Positions 40,984 through 54,651 of a stretch of 64,000 nucleotides of DNA are shown one piece after another (position 1 is the stretch's first letter; each line of letters opens with the position of its first letter). The notes beneath the pieces were generated by a model that saw only the letters and a list, made by a program, of their open reading frames with translations, was not told where the DNA came from and made no database searches. The translations under genes were made by a program, and so were the position numbers. The DNA comes from Pseudomonadota bacterium (GTDB lineage: Bacteria; Pseudomonadota; Gammaproteobacteria; Burkholderiales; Burkholderiaceae_F): NCBI GenBank assembly GCA_021825945.1, contig JAKAFN010000001.1:248001-312000 (forward strand), read 5' to 3'.

Positions 40984-42804
40984 TCATGACCCGATCCACC
41001 CCGTGCGCAGGCGGCGGACGGACGGCGCCGGGCGCGGGTCGAGGGCCATTTTCCAGGATGCCGGAGCGTGTGTCGCGATCCGCACCGGGAAACGGAGCAG
41101 TTCGTCGCGGCGGAACGCCAGAATTTCGACGGTCGTGCCGGGCGGGATTCGCGCGAGTAGGGCGTCCAGTTGCTTGTTGCCGGCACGCAAGCCGTCGACG
41201 GCCACGATCTGGTCCCCTGCCGACAGGCCCGCGCGCTGGACCGGTCCGTCGTCGAAGGCGACACGGATCCGGCCATCCGCCGGGTCGATCCGACACCCGA
41301 GGCGGGCGAAATGCAGCGGATCGGGCGTGGTGTCGGCTTCGATCCGCACCCCGAACTTCGGCAACAGGTCGGACAGGTCTGGATCGTCGGTTCCCCGGGT
41401 CCAGGCGGTGATTCGGTCATCGGCGTCGACTCCGGTCGCGTCCAGGATGATGGACGCGATCTCGTCCTCCGCAACGCCGGCGTAGTTCGCCCCGGCCCGC
41501 TTGTACCGTCGCCAGAGATGGCGCATGACGTCGTCGAGGGATCGCCGTCCCGCCGTCTCATGGCGGATCGACAGGTCCAGGGCGAGCGCCACGAGGGCGC
41601 CTTTCTGGTAGTAGCTTACGACGGCGTTCGGCGTGTTTTCGTCGGGCTTGTAGTACTTGATCCAAGCGTCGAACGAACTTTCAGCGAGGCTCTGCTTCCG
41701 CCGCCCGCTGTGTTGCAGGACCGAGGTCATCGTTCGCGCGAGGGCGTCGAGATACTGTTCGGGGTGCAGCAGGCCGCAGCGCACCAATCCCAGGTCGTCA
41801 TAGTAGGAAGTGAAGCCTTCGAACACCCAGAGCAGTGTGGTGTGGTTCTCGCGCGCGAGGTCGTAGGGAATGAAGGCGGCGGGGCGGATCCGCTTGACGT
41901 GCCAGGCGTGGAAGTACTCATGACTCGCAAGGCCGAGGAAGCGGCGGTAGCCCTTGGTGCTCGCCGACATCCCGACATGGGGCAGGTCGTCCCGGCGGCA
42001 TAGTAGGGCGGTGCTGGCGCGGTGTTCCAGGCCACCGTAACCGTCGTCGACGGCAAGGGTCAGGAAGGTGTAGTGCGGAAATGGCGGCATCCGTGAGCGT
42101 GGCTCGAACATGCGCGCATGCGTGGCGCAGACCAACGCCAGGTCCGACGCCAGCCGTCGGGGGTCGAGGTGCGGGCCGGCGCCCGTGACGGCGACCTCGT
42201 GCGGCACGCCCTGGACCTCGAAGCGCAGCGAAACGAAGCGGCCCATCTCCACGGGGGCGTCGATCAACGCGTCATAGTCATCGGCGCGATAGCGGCCGAA
42301 TTTGCCGCGCACCGTCCCTGCGCAGGGTTCGAGCGCGGTGGCCACTCGCCAGTCGCGGCTTGCGGGATCCTCGGGGGCGAGGATTTCCACCTCGCAGGCG
42401 TCGCGTTCCCGGCCCACGGGGAGCAGGAACACGCTCGAACCGTTGAAAAAGCCATGCGTGGTGTCGAGGTGTGCGGCGCGCACCGAAAGATCGTGGGAAT
42501 AGACCTCATATGCGAGGGTGATGGATTCGGGGTGTGCCGGGATCCGGTGGCGCGTGGTCGCCCGAATCGGCGCGCAGCGCCAGGTGTGTTTGTCGATCTT
42601 CTCGATCGCTACGGGTCGTCCCCGGCGGTCCCGCGCGCGCACGCGCAGGACGTTGCGCGCAAAGTCGCGGATCATGTAACTGCCGGGGATCCAGGCGGGG
42701 AGGAAGAACCGTTGCCCTTGCGGATCGGGATCCTGTATCCGGACGGTGACGTGAAACGTGTTTCGACCGAGGTCGACGGGGCGGATTGCGTAGTGCGTAG
42801 TCAT
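40984..42804 (-). CDS. M61-family zinc peptidase with PDZ domain
   Basis: Glycyl aminopeptidase-like M61 proteins are cytoplasmic or periplasmic metallopeptidases. The 606-residue protein has an N-terminal beta domain, the zinc-binding HEYFHAWHVKRIRP with the downstream Glu in LLWVFEGFTSYYDDL, and a C-terminal PDZ domain (residues about 490-570, RAGLSAGDQIVAVDGLR). No signal peptide is evident. It is a single gene, divergent from the c-di-GMP protein gene and convergent with the small membrane-protein gene. Confidence 0.9.
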   Translation of the reverse strand: MTTHYAIRPVDLGRNTFHVTVRIQDPDPQGQRFFLPAWIPGSYMIRDFARNVLRVRARDRRGRPVAIEKIDKHTWRCAPIRATTRHRIPAHPESITLAYEVYSHDLSVRAAHLDTTHGFFNGSSVFLLPVGRERDACEVEILAPEDPASRDWRVATALEPCAGTVRGKFGRYRADDYDALIDAPVEMGRFVSLRFEVQGVPHEVAVTGAGPHLDPRRLASDLALVCATHARMFEPRSRMPPFPHYTFLTLAVDDGYGGLEHRASTALLCRRDDLPHVGMSASTKGYRRFLGLASHEYFHAWHVKRIRPAAFIPYDLARENHTTLLWVFEGFTSYYDDLGLVRCGLLHPEQYLDALARTMTSVLQHSGRRKQSLAESSFDAWIKYYKPDENTPNAVVSYYQKGALVALALDLSIRHETAGRRSLDDVMRHLWRRYKRAGANYAGVAEDEIASIILDATGVDADDRITAWTRGTDDPDLSDLLPKFGVRIEADTTPDPLHFARLGCRIDPADGRIRVAFDDGPVQRAGLSAGDQIVAVDGLRAGNKQLDALLARIPPGTTVEILAFRRDELLRFPVRIATHAPASWKMALDPRPAPSVRRLRTGWIGS

Positions 42805-42947
42805 GCCAACAATATTACGGAACTATTGAAAAATACTGGATTTTTTTGCCCAGGACATGGCAGAATCCTTCTCCGGTCCGGGCCGAAACGCGTTTCCCAT
42901 ACGTGCTCCGGGGATCGGGCCAGATCGGAGGCGCGTTGGGTTTTGCC

Positions 42948-45521
42948 GTGATCCCCCTACGTCAGTCCGCGCTGGAATCCACGCTTCAGCAGGAGGCGTT
43001 TGAACATCTTCCTCTAGCCTGCGTCTGTCTGAGCGCTGCGGCCCAAATTCTCGCCGCCAATCGTGCGTTTGCGCGGATGGTCGGAGCTGCCGAGGGCGGA
43101 ATCGTCGGGAGCAACCTTGCCGAATTGCCGCTCGTGGCGCGCCCGCGGGCGTTCCCGCGGCGCTGGTCCCGGTTCTGGATCCGTCTTCTCGAGCGGAGGA
43201 CGATGGCCCTGCGCATTCGTGGGGGAGCGCTGCGCGGCAAGCGCCTGACGCTCCAGGTCTCCGCATCGATGCCGCGCAGCGACGGCGAGTTGGTCGCCGT
43301 TTTGTTGATTCGCGAGTGTGGTCTGGACGCCGCGGTGCGTCTGGGCGCGGCGCAGTCGGCGGCATATGCTGACCCGGCGGTGGTGGCGACCGTGTTGTTG
43401 GCGTCGGATCGGCGCGTCTTGACCGCAGCGGGCCGGATCGGCGGTTTTCTGGGGGTGGGCACGGCCGAAGCCCAAGGCGTGCCGTTCGAATACCTGCTGG
43501 ACGAGGCGACGGCGCGGGAGTTTCTGCTTGCCGTCGAGGGGATGTCGTCCCGGCCCATCCGCGCCGAGGTCACGATTTCCGGATTGCCGCGGAATATTGC
43601 GGAGGGTGCGGGGCCGCGTCGCATCGCCCTGACGGTGATGAATTTCGTCGGGGTCGTGGGGATCGATGGCCTCCTGGTGCAGGTGCGCGACGCGGGCGAA
43701 GCGGCGGGCGTGCCGGCACCCGCCAGCCGCTTGGGAGACCGTCTCCTGCAAATGACGGTGCAGTCCCATGCGGACTTCCTGCAGTCCGTCGCGGGAGTAC
43801 TGCAGTCGAGCGCCGATGCGTTGCGGGCGTCGATCGTCGGATTCTGGCGGACGGATCGGGCATCGGGAAGGTTGGTGTGCGAGGCGGTCTATTCGCGGCC
43901 GGAGCAGCGGTTGTTGCGAGATTGGGTCGGTATGCCGTTCCCGGAAGTCGGCGTCGTCGAGCCGATGACCCGCTTGCATGATCGTGCTCCCCTCGCGCTG
44001 GGTGATCTCGGGCGCGATGACGCCGGGGAAAGGGGAGCACGGTGGCGCGGGATCCGCGCATTCTTGTCCGCGCCCGTCCTGATCGAGAATGAGCCGGCCG
44101 GGGTGATCGCTGCCGCCGATACGGTGCCGCGGCGCTGGACGGACGAGGAGGTGGGTTTCGTCGCGAGCGCCGGGCTCATGGTTTCCCTGACCTTGGAGGC
44201 GGCCCAGCGCGCCGAAGTCGAGGGCCGGGTCGAGCAACTGGCCTGGTATGACGCACTCACCGGATTGCCGAATCGCAATCTGCTGCGGGAATCGTTGCGC
44301 GATGCACTGTCGTCGGCCGCCGAAAACAAGACACGGGTCGGTGTGCTGCTTATCGATCTGGACCGATTCAAGGACGTCAACGACACGCTCGGCCATCTGG
44401 TCGGCGATTCCCTGATCAAGTCGGTTGCCGACACCCTTCGCCAGGTTGCCGGCGGGGAGGCCGTGGCGCGGTTGGGCGGCGACGAGTTCGTCGTCATCTA
44501 TGAGGGGTTCTCGCACCGCCAGGAAGTCGCTCATCTCGCCGCCCAGGTCGCAGGAGCGCTCCATCGCAGTGATTTCGTACCAAACGTCATGGCGCGGGTT
44601 TCGGCGTCGATCGGCGTGGCCTTGTACCCGGAGCACGGTCGGGAACTCGGCACCCTGCTCAAGTACGCGGATGCCGCGATGTACCAGGCCAAGCGTGACG
44701 GCGGGAATCAGGTGCGGTTCTTCAATCCCATCCGGTATGAGCGGGAGGCTCAGGAATTGCGCCTGGGCGTGGAATTGGCGCGGGCAGTCCAGGCGGAATC
44801 GCCCCAACTCTTCCTCGAGTACCAGCCGCAGGTCGATATGACCACGCGCCGGGTCGTGGGCCTGGAGGCGCTCGTGCGTTGGCGCCATCCGGTTCGCGGT
44901 GTCCTGATGCCCGACCGGTTCATCGAGGCCGCCGAATCGGGCAGGTTGTCCGAGCGGATCACCTCCTGGGTCGTACATGAGGCCTGTGCCCAGATCGTGC
45001 GTTGGCGCCAGGCGCATCCCCAGTTCGACATCCCCATCGCCGTAAACGTCGCCGGGCGGGAGTTCGGCTCCAACACCCTGCCTGCATTGGTGCGCTCGGC
45101 CCTATCGCATTTCAACGTCGACCCGCGCATGGTCAACCTGGAAGTGACCGAACGGACGGTCATCCGCGACGGCGAAGCCGACAACGATGTCATCGGCGAA
45201 CTCCGCGCTCTGGGCGTCGGCCTCGTTCTGGACGACTTCGGAACCGGCTATTCGACGCTCGGCTACCTCCGCCGCCTGCCGATTCGGGCGATCAAGATCG
45301 ATCGCATGTTCGTCGAAGGGCTGCCCCACGATCCGGATGGCTGCGCCATCGTCCATGCGCTGCTGGCGGTCGCGCGCCATTTCCGCCTAGCAGTCGTCGC
45401 CGAGGGGGTGGAGCGAGAGGAGCAGGCGGCGTATCTCCAGGCCCAGGGCTGCGCGTACGCACAGGGAAACCTGTTCGCGCGGCCGATGTCCGCCGCCGAA
45501 GTCGCCGGCCTGATCGCCTAG
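42948..45521 (+). CDS. PAS-GAF-GGDEF-EAL cyclic di-GMP protein
   Basis: The protein makes and/or degrades cyclic di-GMP. In order it has one or two PAS-like domains (residues 5-250), a GAF-like domain (about 265-420), a GGDEF domain (AWYDALTGLPNRNLL ... RLGGDEFVVIYEG) and an EAL domain (LEALVRWRHP, IAVNVAGREF, LDDFGTGYSTLGYL). Active-site motifs of both domains look intact. The start is uncertain: the frame is open from 42846 without an ATG. GTG at 42948, TTG at 42936 (GGAGG four bases before) and GTG at 42903 are candidates. No membrane helix is seen, so sensing is probably cytoplasmic. Confidence 0.88.
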   Translation: MIPLRQSALESTLQQEAFEHLPLACVCLSAAAQILAANRAFARMVGAAEGGIVGSNLAELPLVARPRAFPRRWSRFWIRLLERRTMALRIRGGALRGKRLTLQVSASMPRSDGELVAVLLIRECGLDAAVRLGAAQSAAYADPAVVATVLLASDRRVLTAAGRIGGFLGVGTAEAQGVPFEYLLDEATAREFLLAVEGMSSRPIRAEVTISGLPRNIAEGAGPRRIALTVMNFVGVVGIDGLLVQVRDAGEAAGVPAPASRLGDRLLQMTVQSHADFLQSVAGVLQSSADALRASIVGFWRTDRASGRLVCEAVYSRPEQRLLRDWVGMPFPEVGVVEPMTRLHDRAPLALGDLGRDDAGERGARWRGIRAFLSAPVLIENEPAGVIAAADTVPRRWTDEEVGFVASAGLMVSLTLEAAQRAEVEGRVEQLAWYDALTGLPNRNLLRESLRDALSSAAENKTRVGVLLIDLDRFKDVNDTLGHLVGDSLIKSVADTLRQVAGGEAVARLGGDEFVVIYEGFSHRQEVAHLAAQVAGALHRSDFVPNVMARVSASIGVALYPEHGRELGTLLKYADAAMYQAKRDGGNQVRFFNPIRYEREAQELRLGVELARAVQAESPQLFLEYQPQVDMTTRRVVGLEALVRWRHPVRGVLMPDRFIEAAESGRLSERITSWVVHEACAQIVRWRQAHPQFDIPIAVNVAGREFGSNTLPALVRSALSHFNVDPRMVNLEVTERTVIRDGEADNDVIGELRALGVGLVLDDFGTGYSTLGYLRRLPIRAIKIDRMFVEGLPHDPDGCAIVHALLAVARHFRLAVVAEGVEREEQAAYLQAQGCAYAQGNLFARPMSAAEVAGLIA

Positions 45522-45628
45522 TGCGGCGCCCCGGCCCCCGGGCCGGTCGACCGACCCTTCCGAATCGAAATTTTTTCCTTTTTATATCAATCGGTTGCCG
45601 GAGCCTTCCGAGAGGGCGTTTTTTGAAT

Positions 45629-45657
45629 TTGACAGGACTCTTTCCCATCCCCATAAT
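45629..45657 (+). promoter_or_regulatory. rRNA operon promoter
   Basis: TTGACA (45629-45634), 17 bases and CATAAT (45652-45657) form a near-consensus sigma-70 promoter about 250 bases before the 16S gene, preceded by an AT-rich stretch (45570-45590) that could act as an UP element. The rest of the 45522-45910 gap is the rRNA leader. Confidence 0.8.
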
Positions 45658-45722
45658 CTCGTTTCTCTGCTGCTCGCGCTGCAAAACGCAAGTGCCCCTG
45701 GTACTTGCCTGGCCGGTGGCGG

Positions 45723-45734
45723 TGTTCTTTAACA
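45723..45734 (+). promoter_or_regulatory. boxA antitermination element in the rRNA leader
   Basis: TGTTCTTTAACA matches the boxA sequence bound by NusB/NusE for rRNA antitermination. It lies about 65 bases after the predicted transcription start. Confidence 0.75.
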
Positions 45735-45910
45735 AGAGAAACAACCGATAAGCGTGGGCGCTTGATGGGAAGGCGCAACCGCATGGCGGTCCCGGTTTCG
45801 GGTTCGTCTGCGGCTTGTCTCAACTCAAAGAGTGGCTCACGAATTGAAGTAACGATCAATTTCGCGAGTATAGAAAGCGGACGTACGTAAGTATGTTTGC
45901 TAAGGATTTG

Positions 45911-47443
<1,533 letters not shown>

Positions 47444-47568
47444 GAGATCGCGCCTCGATTCAAGCGTCCACACTTATCGGTTGTTTATGTCCAAGGCAGG
47501 GTCGGAGAATAACGCGACATTCGGCGCGCATAGCGCAAGCGCTGTGGCCCGTGGAATCCATGATTCTA

Positions 47569-47645
47569 GGGTCTGTAGCTCAGCCGGTTAGAGCACCGTC
47601 TTGATAAGGCGGGGGTCGTTGGTTCGAATCCAACCAGACCCACCA
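47569..47645 (+). tRNA. tRNA-Ile (GAT)
   Basis: A 77-base cloverleaf in the 16S-23S spacer with acceptor GGGTCTG/CAGACCC, anticodon GAT at 47603-47605 and an encoded CCA end. It is the first of the usual Ile-Ala pair. Confidence 0.97.
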
Positions 47646-47666
47646 GCGTCTCGCGTCTCGCTTGAC

Positions 47667-47742
47667 GGGGGTGTAGCTCAGTTGGGAGAGCGCCTGCTTT
47701 GCAAGCAGGAGGTCATCGGTTCGATCCCGTTCACCTCCACCA
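47667..47742 (+). tRNA. tRNA-Ala (TGC)
   Basis: A 76-base cloverleaf with acceptor GGGGGTG/CACCTCC, anticodon TGC at 47700-47702 and an encoded CCA end, 21 bases after tRNA-Ile. Confidence 0.97.
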
Positions 47743-47817
47743 TTGCATCCTTGGCGGAGTTCATGCGCGATGGCATTCCGTGTCATGGCGCCTGACCTCC
47801 GGGTCTGGACAGAACTC

Positions 47818-47828
47818 GTTCTTTAACA
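47818..47828 (+). promoter_or_regulatory. boxA element before 23S rRNA
   Basis: GTTCTTTAACA repeats the leader boxA in the spacer before the 23S gene, as is usual for rrn operons. Confidence 0.7.
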
Positions 47829-47963
47829 ATTCGAAGAAGCAAAGCGCATCGGCTCTTGATATGAGAGGAGCCGATGCCGGGTTGAATTATTGCATTCAAA
47901 CTCTCAGCAACTTGAGAAACAGCAAATCGTCGCGTTATGACGGACCGGAGACGGCACCGTTAT

Positions 47964-50846
<2,883 letters not shown>

Positions 50847-50990
50847 AACCGTGCTGTCTCCCTCGAGGTGTTGGGGTGAGAATGCAATCAACCAGGTCCG
50901 TTCCGATTGGAATGGGCGCTTGCTTCCTTCGAATTGGATCGTTCGTGCGCGCCGGCTTGCCGGCCCGCGACGAAAGGTCGTCCGTCTTCA

Positions 50991-51106
50991 GCCTGATGAC
51001 CATAGCGAGGTGGAACCACTCCTTCCCATCCCGAACAGGACCGTGAAACGCCTCAGCGCCGATGATAGTGGGATGTATTTCCTGTGAAAGTAGGACATCG
51101 TCAGGC
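50991..51106 (+). rRNA. rrf: 5S ribosomal RNA
   Basis: GCCTGATGACCATAGCGAGG and the closing ATCGTCAGGC pair at the ends. The inner stretch TGGAACCACTCCTTCCCATC and CCGAACAGGACCGTGAAACG are standard. The length is about 116 bases. Confidence 0.96.
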
Positions 51107-51127
51107 TAACCCAACTTGGTGAGAGAG

Positions 51128-51152
51128 AAAAACCCCGCGGTGCGGGGTTTTT
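51128..51152 (+). terminator. rRNA operon intrinsic terminator
   Basis: CCCCGC-GGT-GCGGGG (51133-51147) followed by five T residues, with A residues on the 5' side, lies 22 bases after 5S rRNA. It is a classic rho-independent terminator. Confidence 0.9.
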
Positions 51153-51242
51153 CGCTTTCCTCGTGCCGAATGTGGCACCGATTCCCGGAAGAACCGCACC
51201 GCGCGTACGCGATCCGTGGGCTTCCAAACTCGAAAGCAAATC

Positions 51243-52619
51243 ATGTCGTTTGAAACCCTAGGGCTAGGCGAGGCGCTCGTGCGCGCGGTCGCCGATGCGG
51301 GCTATACCGAGCCCACCGCGATCCAGCGCGAAGCGATTCCCGCCGTCTTGGCTGGGGGCGACCTGCTGGCCGGAGCGCAGACCGGTACCGGCAAGACCGC
51401 GTCCTTCGTACTGCCGATCCTTGAGCGCCTTCATCGTACGGGCGACGCGCCGCAGGAGGGCGGCCGTCGTAACGGCCGTCGGATCCGCGCGCTGATCCTG
51501 GCGCCGACTCGTGAGTTGGCGGCGCAGGTCGAGCAGAGCGTCCGCGAATACGGCAAATATTCGCCGTTGCAGTCACTGGCGGTGTTCGGTGGCGTTTCGA
51601 TCAATCCGCAGATCGATCGCCTGCGCCGCGGGGTCGACATCCTGGTCGCGACGCCGGGCCGCCTGCTGGACCATCATAGCCAGCGAACGATCGACCTCTC
51701 CGGGATCGAGGTCCTCGTGCTCGACGAGGCGGACCGCATGCTGGACATGGGCTTCATCCACGATATCCGAAGAGTGCTGGCGATTCTGCCCAAGAAGCGG
51801 CAGAGTCTTCTGTTTTCGGCCACCTTTGCCGAGCCGGTTCGGGTGCTTGCTGAGTCCTTATTGCACGAACCCAAGCGGATTCAGGTGACACCGAAGAACA
51901 CGACCGTGGATGCGGTCGACCAAGTCGTCGTTCCGGTTGATGCCGCGCGCAAGGCCGATTTGCTCGAGCACCTGATCCGGGAAGGGAACTGGTTCCAGGT
52001 GCTGGTGTTCACGCGAACGAAGCATGGTGCGAACAAACTTGCGACCCGTCTGGAGAAGTGTGGAATCCGTACGCTCGCGATTCACGGCAACAAGAGTCAA
52101 AACGCAAGAACCCGGGCGTTGCAGGAATTCAAGAACGGTTCGTTGCAGGTGTTGGTGGCAACCGATATCGCAGCGCGCGGCCTGGACATCGAACAACTGC
52201 CGCACGTGGTCAACTTCGAGTTGCCGATGGTGGCCGAGGACTATGTCCACCGGATCGGGCGTACTGGCCGCGCGGGCGCACGCGGCGAAGCAATCTCGCT
52301 CGTCGCGGTGGATGAGGCGTCCCGCTTGCAGGACATCGAGCGCCTCACCAAGCGGCCTTTGCCGCGGCGCTCGATCGCCGGATTCGAGCCCGAGCGTCCA
52401 CTGCCCGACGGGGGGGCGGGCAGTGCACGGAAGCGAAACGACGCGCGCCCGGCCGGAAGCCGAGGGCCGAGCCACGCTCCGAGTCGGGCGGGGAACCGCG
52501 GCGCGTCGCCGAGCGCGAGCGGGACGCGGCGCGAAGGGGGCGGACGCACCGGGGCGGCGCGACGTCATGGCGAAAAACCGGGAGACCGGCGCGGCAACCG
52601 GACCAGCACCGGATCGTAA
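51243..52619 (+). CDS. rhlE: DEAD-box RNA helicase, RhlE type
   Basis: The 458-residue protein has the Q motif region ([14 protein letters not shown]), motif [35 protein letters not shown] and [11 protein letters not shown] basic, arginine/glycine/serine-rich tail (about residues 380-458) would bind RNA. The ATG at 51243 opens the family-like start [15 protein letters not shown]; the frame is open to 51216. It follows the rRNA operon, though the terminator should separate them. A role in ribosome assembly or RNA turnover is usual for the family. Confidence 0.94.
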   Translation: MSFETLGLGEALVRAVADAGYTEPTAIQREAIPAVLAGGDLLAGAQTGTGKTASFVLPILERLHRTGDAPQEGGRRNGRRIRALILAPTRELAAQVEQSVREYGKYSPLQSLAVFGGVSINPQIDRLRRGVDILVATPGRLLDHHSQRTIDLSGIEVLVLDEADRMLDMGFIHDIRRVLAILPKKRQSLLFSATFAEPVRVLAESLLHEPKRIQVTPKNTTVDAVDQVVVPVDAARKADLLEHLIREGNWFQVLVFTRTKHGANKLATRLEKCGIRTLAIHGNKSQNARTRALQEFKNGSLQVLVATDIAARGLDIEQLPHVVNFELPMVAEDYVHRIGRTGRAGARGEAISLVAVDEASRLQDIERLTKRPLPRRSIAGFEPERPLPDGGAGSARKRNDARPAGSRGPSHAPSRAGNRGASPSASGTRREGGGRTGAARRHGEKPGDRRGNRTSTGS

Positions 52620-52666
52620 ACGACGCAGACAACCCAGCCCCGCGGTGCGATTGCAGGACCGGGCCG

Positions 52667-54016
52667 CTAGGCGTGGAATGGGGCGATCCGAATTTGCAAT
52701 CGGATCGATTCTCCAATCCGACGTTCATATTGACGGATCCTCCGGATGAGCGGCTCGGTCAATACGTGTCCGGCGACGAGGAGCATGACGCCCTGCGGCG
52801 AAACAAAGTCCGCAGCCAGCACCATCCCGGGCGTCAATTCGGCCGTCGTCACCGGTATCGCCGTGGTGACGGCCGACGCATGGCGGGTCTCGGCAAGCCG
52901 GATCTGCAGGAAGACATCGAGCACCTCGGGGTCGAACTGGGTGCCGCGCCCTTGCCGCAGCAGAATCCGGGTCTCTTCCTCGTTCGGCATTGCGCCACCG
53001 AGATGCCCGCTTTGCAGTTCATCGAAGGCATCGGCGACCGCAAGAATTCGCGCGCTCTGGCGGATCTCCCCGCCTCCCTTGCGATCCGGGTAGCCTAGAC
53101 CGTCGTACCGCTCGTGGTGTTCGTGGATGATCGCCCCTGCTTCATGGAGATCTTCCAGCGGCATGAGCAACTGTTCGCCTAACACGGGGTGGTGCTGGTA
53201 TTGGGCGAGTTCCTCTGGATCCAGCCGGCCGACCGGCTTCGCCAAGATCGCGTCCGGCAGACCGACATGCCCGATGTCATGAAGCAGGGCTGCGACGAAG
53301 AGATCCTGCTTCTCCGCTTCATTCTGGCCCATCGCTTGGGCAATCGCTCGCGCCGATGCGGCAACGCGCCGGCCGTGGCCTCGGAGCTGCCCGCCCCGCA
53401 ACTCCAGGACGTTGGAGAACACCTTGATCGAGGTGAGAAAGCTGGATTTCAGCTTTCCGCTCGCCTGTGCGATTTCCTGGGTTCCTTCCCGGCTCCGTTT
53501 TTCAAGCTGTTCGTTGAGCGCCTGTAGGGCGCGATTCTGCTCATGCGTAAGGGCATGGAGTCGGTCCCGTTCCCGTTGTAGGGCTGCCCGTTCCAGACCC
53601 TGATTCACCGCCGCGCGCACTTCCGATTCGTCCCAGGGTTTGTTGAAGTAGCGGTGGATCCTCCCCCGGTTGACCGCGGCGATCGCCGCGGTCGTGTCGG
53701 CATGCCCGGTGAGCAGGATGCGGATCGTATCGGGCCAGGATTTCTGAACCCGTTCGAGGAATTGCGCCCCGTCCATCCCCGGCATCCGCATGTCCGCAAT
53801 GACCACGTCGATCGCCGTTTCTCGCAGAATGGCCAGCCCCTCTGCACCGCTACCTGCCGTGACGATGCTCCGGTCCGGCCCCCGGAGGGCGCGCCGCAGC
53901 GCTGCAAGAATGTTGGGCTCGTCATCGACACAAAGCACGATCGGCGGGGGCGCGTTCTGCGCGGCGACGTTACGGCCGTTCGGGACGTCGGCGGAATCCG
54001 GAGTCGATGGGGTCAT
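52667..54016 (-). CDS. Response regulator with HD-GYP phosphodiesterase domain
   Basis: The 449-residue protein has a receiver domain (residues 25-140, phospho-acceptor D75 in VVIADMRMPGMDG). A coiled helical linker (145-190) leads to an HD-GYP domain with LHDIGH (H246-D247) and HHERYDGLGYP (GYP at 308-310) that would degrade cyclic di-GMP. A C-terminal segment of about 80 residues follows. Receiver domains of this type usually pair with a histidine kinase encoded next door; here only a broken kinase end is found just upstream (54024-54190). Confidence 0.92.
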   Translation of the reverse strand: MTPSTPDSADVPNGRNVAAQNAPPPIVLCVDDEPNILAALRRALRGPDRSIVTAGSGAEGLAILRETAIDVVIADMRMPGMDGAQFLERVQKSWPDTIRILLTGHADTTAAIAAVNRGRIHRYFNKPWDESEVRAAVNQGLERAALQRERDRLHALTHEQNRALQALNEQLEKRSREGTQEIAQASGKLKSSFLTSIKVFSNVLELRGGQLRGHGRRVAASARAIAQAMGQNEAEKQDLFVAALLHDIGHVGLPDAILAKPVGRLDPEELAQYQHHPVLGEQLLMPLEDLHEAGAIIHEHHERYDGLGYPDRKGGGEIRQSARILAVADAFDELQSGHLGGAMPNEEETRILLRQGRGTQFDPEVLDVFLQIRLAETRHASAVTTAIPVTTAELTPGMVLAADFVSPQGVMLLVAGHVLTEPLIRRIRQYERRIGESIRLQIRIAPFHA

Positions 54017-54023
54017 GGGAGCG

Positions 54024-54190
54024 CTGGCTCTACGGGGACGACGGATCCGGTTGTCGTACCGGCAGGAAGACGACGAATCGCGTCCCTTTTCCGCCTGGAT
54101 CCAGCGGGTCGTGGTCGACTGTCATTGCGATCCGTCCTGGCTCGGACTCGAGGTGCCGAACCGGTGCTTCTCGACGATGTGCAGCGGGCA
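54024..54190 (-). pseudogene. Remnant of a sensor histidine kinase C-terminus
   Basis: On the minus strand, LHIVEKH appears in one frame and then, after a frameshift, LESEPGRIAMTV and DPGGKGTRFVVFLPVR in another, ending in a stop near 54024. This is the usual end of a kinase ATPase domain. No intact upstream part exists. It sits eight bases before the HD-GYP regulator, so it is likely the decayed partner kinase. Confidence 0.55.
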
Positions 54191-54325
54191 GCCACGGTCC
54201 GGCGCGACCTCAAGGCCATCGGATTCGCAATCGCGCTCGACGATTTCGGCACCGGCCACGCTAGCCTCAGTCGGCTTCATCGGCTGCCCGTCGACGTCGT
54301 GAAGATCGATCGCTCAGCCATGTGA
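54165..54325 (+). pseudogene. Remnant of an EAL domain
   Basis: On the plus strand a frame reads VLLDDVQRAATVRRDLKAIG, then IALDDFGTGHASLSRLHRLP and VDVVKIDRSAM before a stop. This is the middle of an EAL phosphodiesterase domain without its start or end. It overlaps the kinase remnant on the other strand for about 25 bases. The upstream open frame is not EAL-like. Confidence 0.6.
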
Positions 54326-54651
54326 TCTTGTGGGTGTCGTCCGCTTTTCGCCGCGCGAACCGCTCGGAGCCGGCAAGATCGCGCACCGCGGCCGGTTCCG
54401 TCGCCACTTCGGCGGAAGGACGGTTCGAGCGAGGTTGCATGGCGGATCTGCCGGTTCGATGCGTTCGTGCCCCCAACGGATCCCTGCTCCCGAACGGAAG
54501 GTGTGGATCGCATTGCGTCTTGGCGCTCCACACGGGGCGCAATCAGACTATGTGGCGGGATCGCCGCCGCCGATCGGAAAATAAGATGCAGGGAACGCCG
54601 AATACTCACCGATTCCGGACGATCCGCCCGGAATCGGCCATGCGATCGGAT
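54326..54651. other. Non-coding region after the EAL remnant
   Basis: No convincing gene, RNA or repeat is seen in this 326-base stretch between the EAL remnant and the end of uvrA. Short open frames on both strands have no recognisable features. Confidence 0.4.

Noticed and set aside
54165..54190. A functional overlap of sense and antisense coding (VLLDDVQ on plus, LHIVEKH on minus)
   Set aside because: Both are short pieces of common motifs in decayed genes; the overlap is most simply a junction of remnants or chance.
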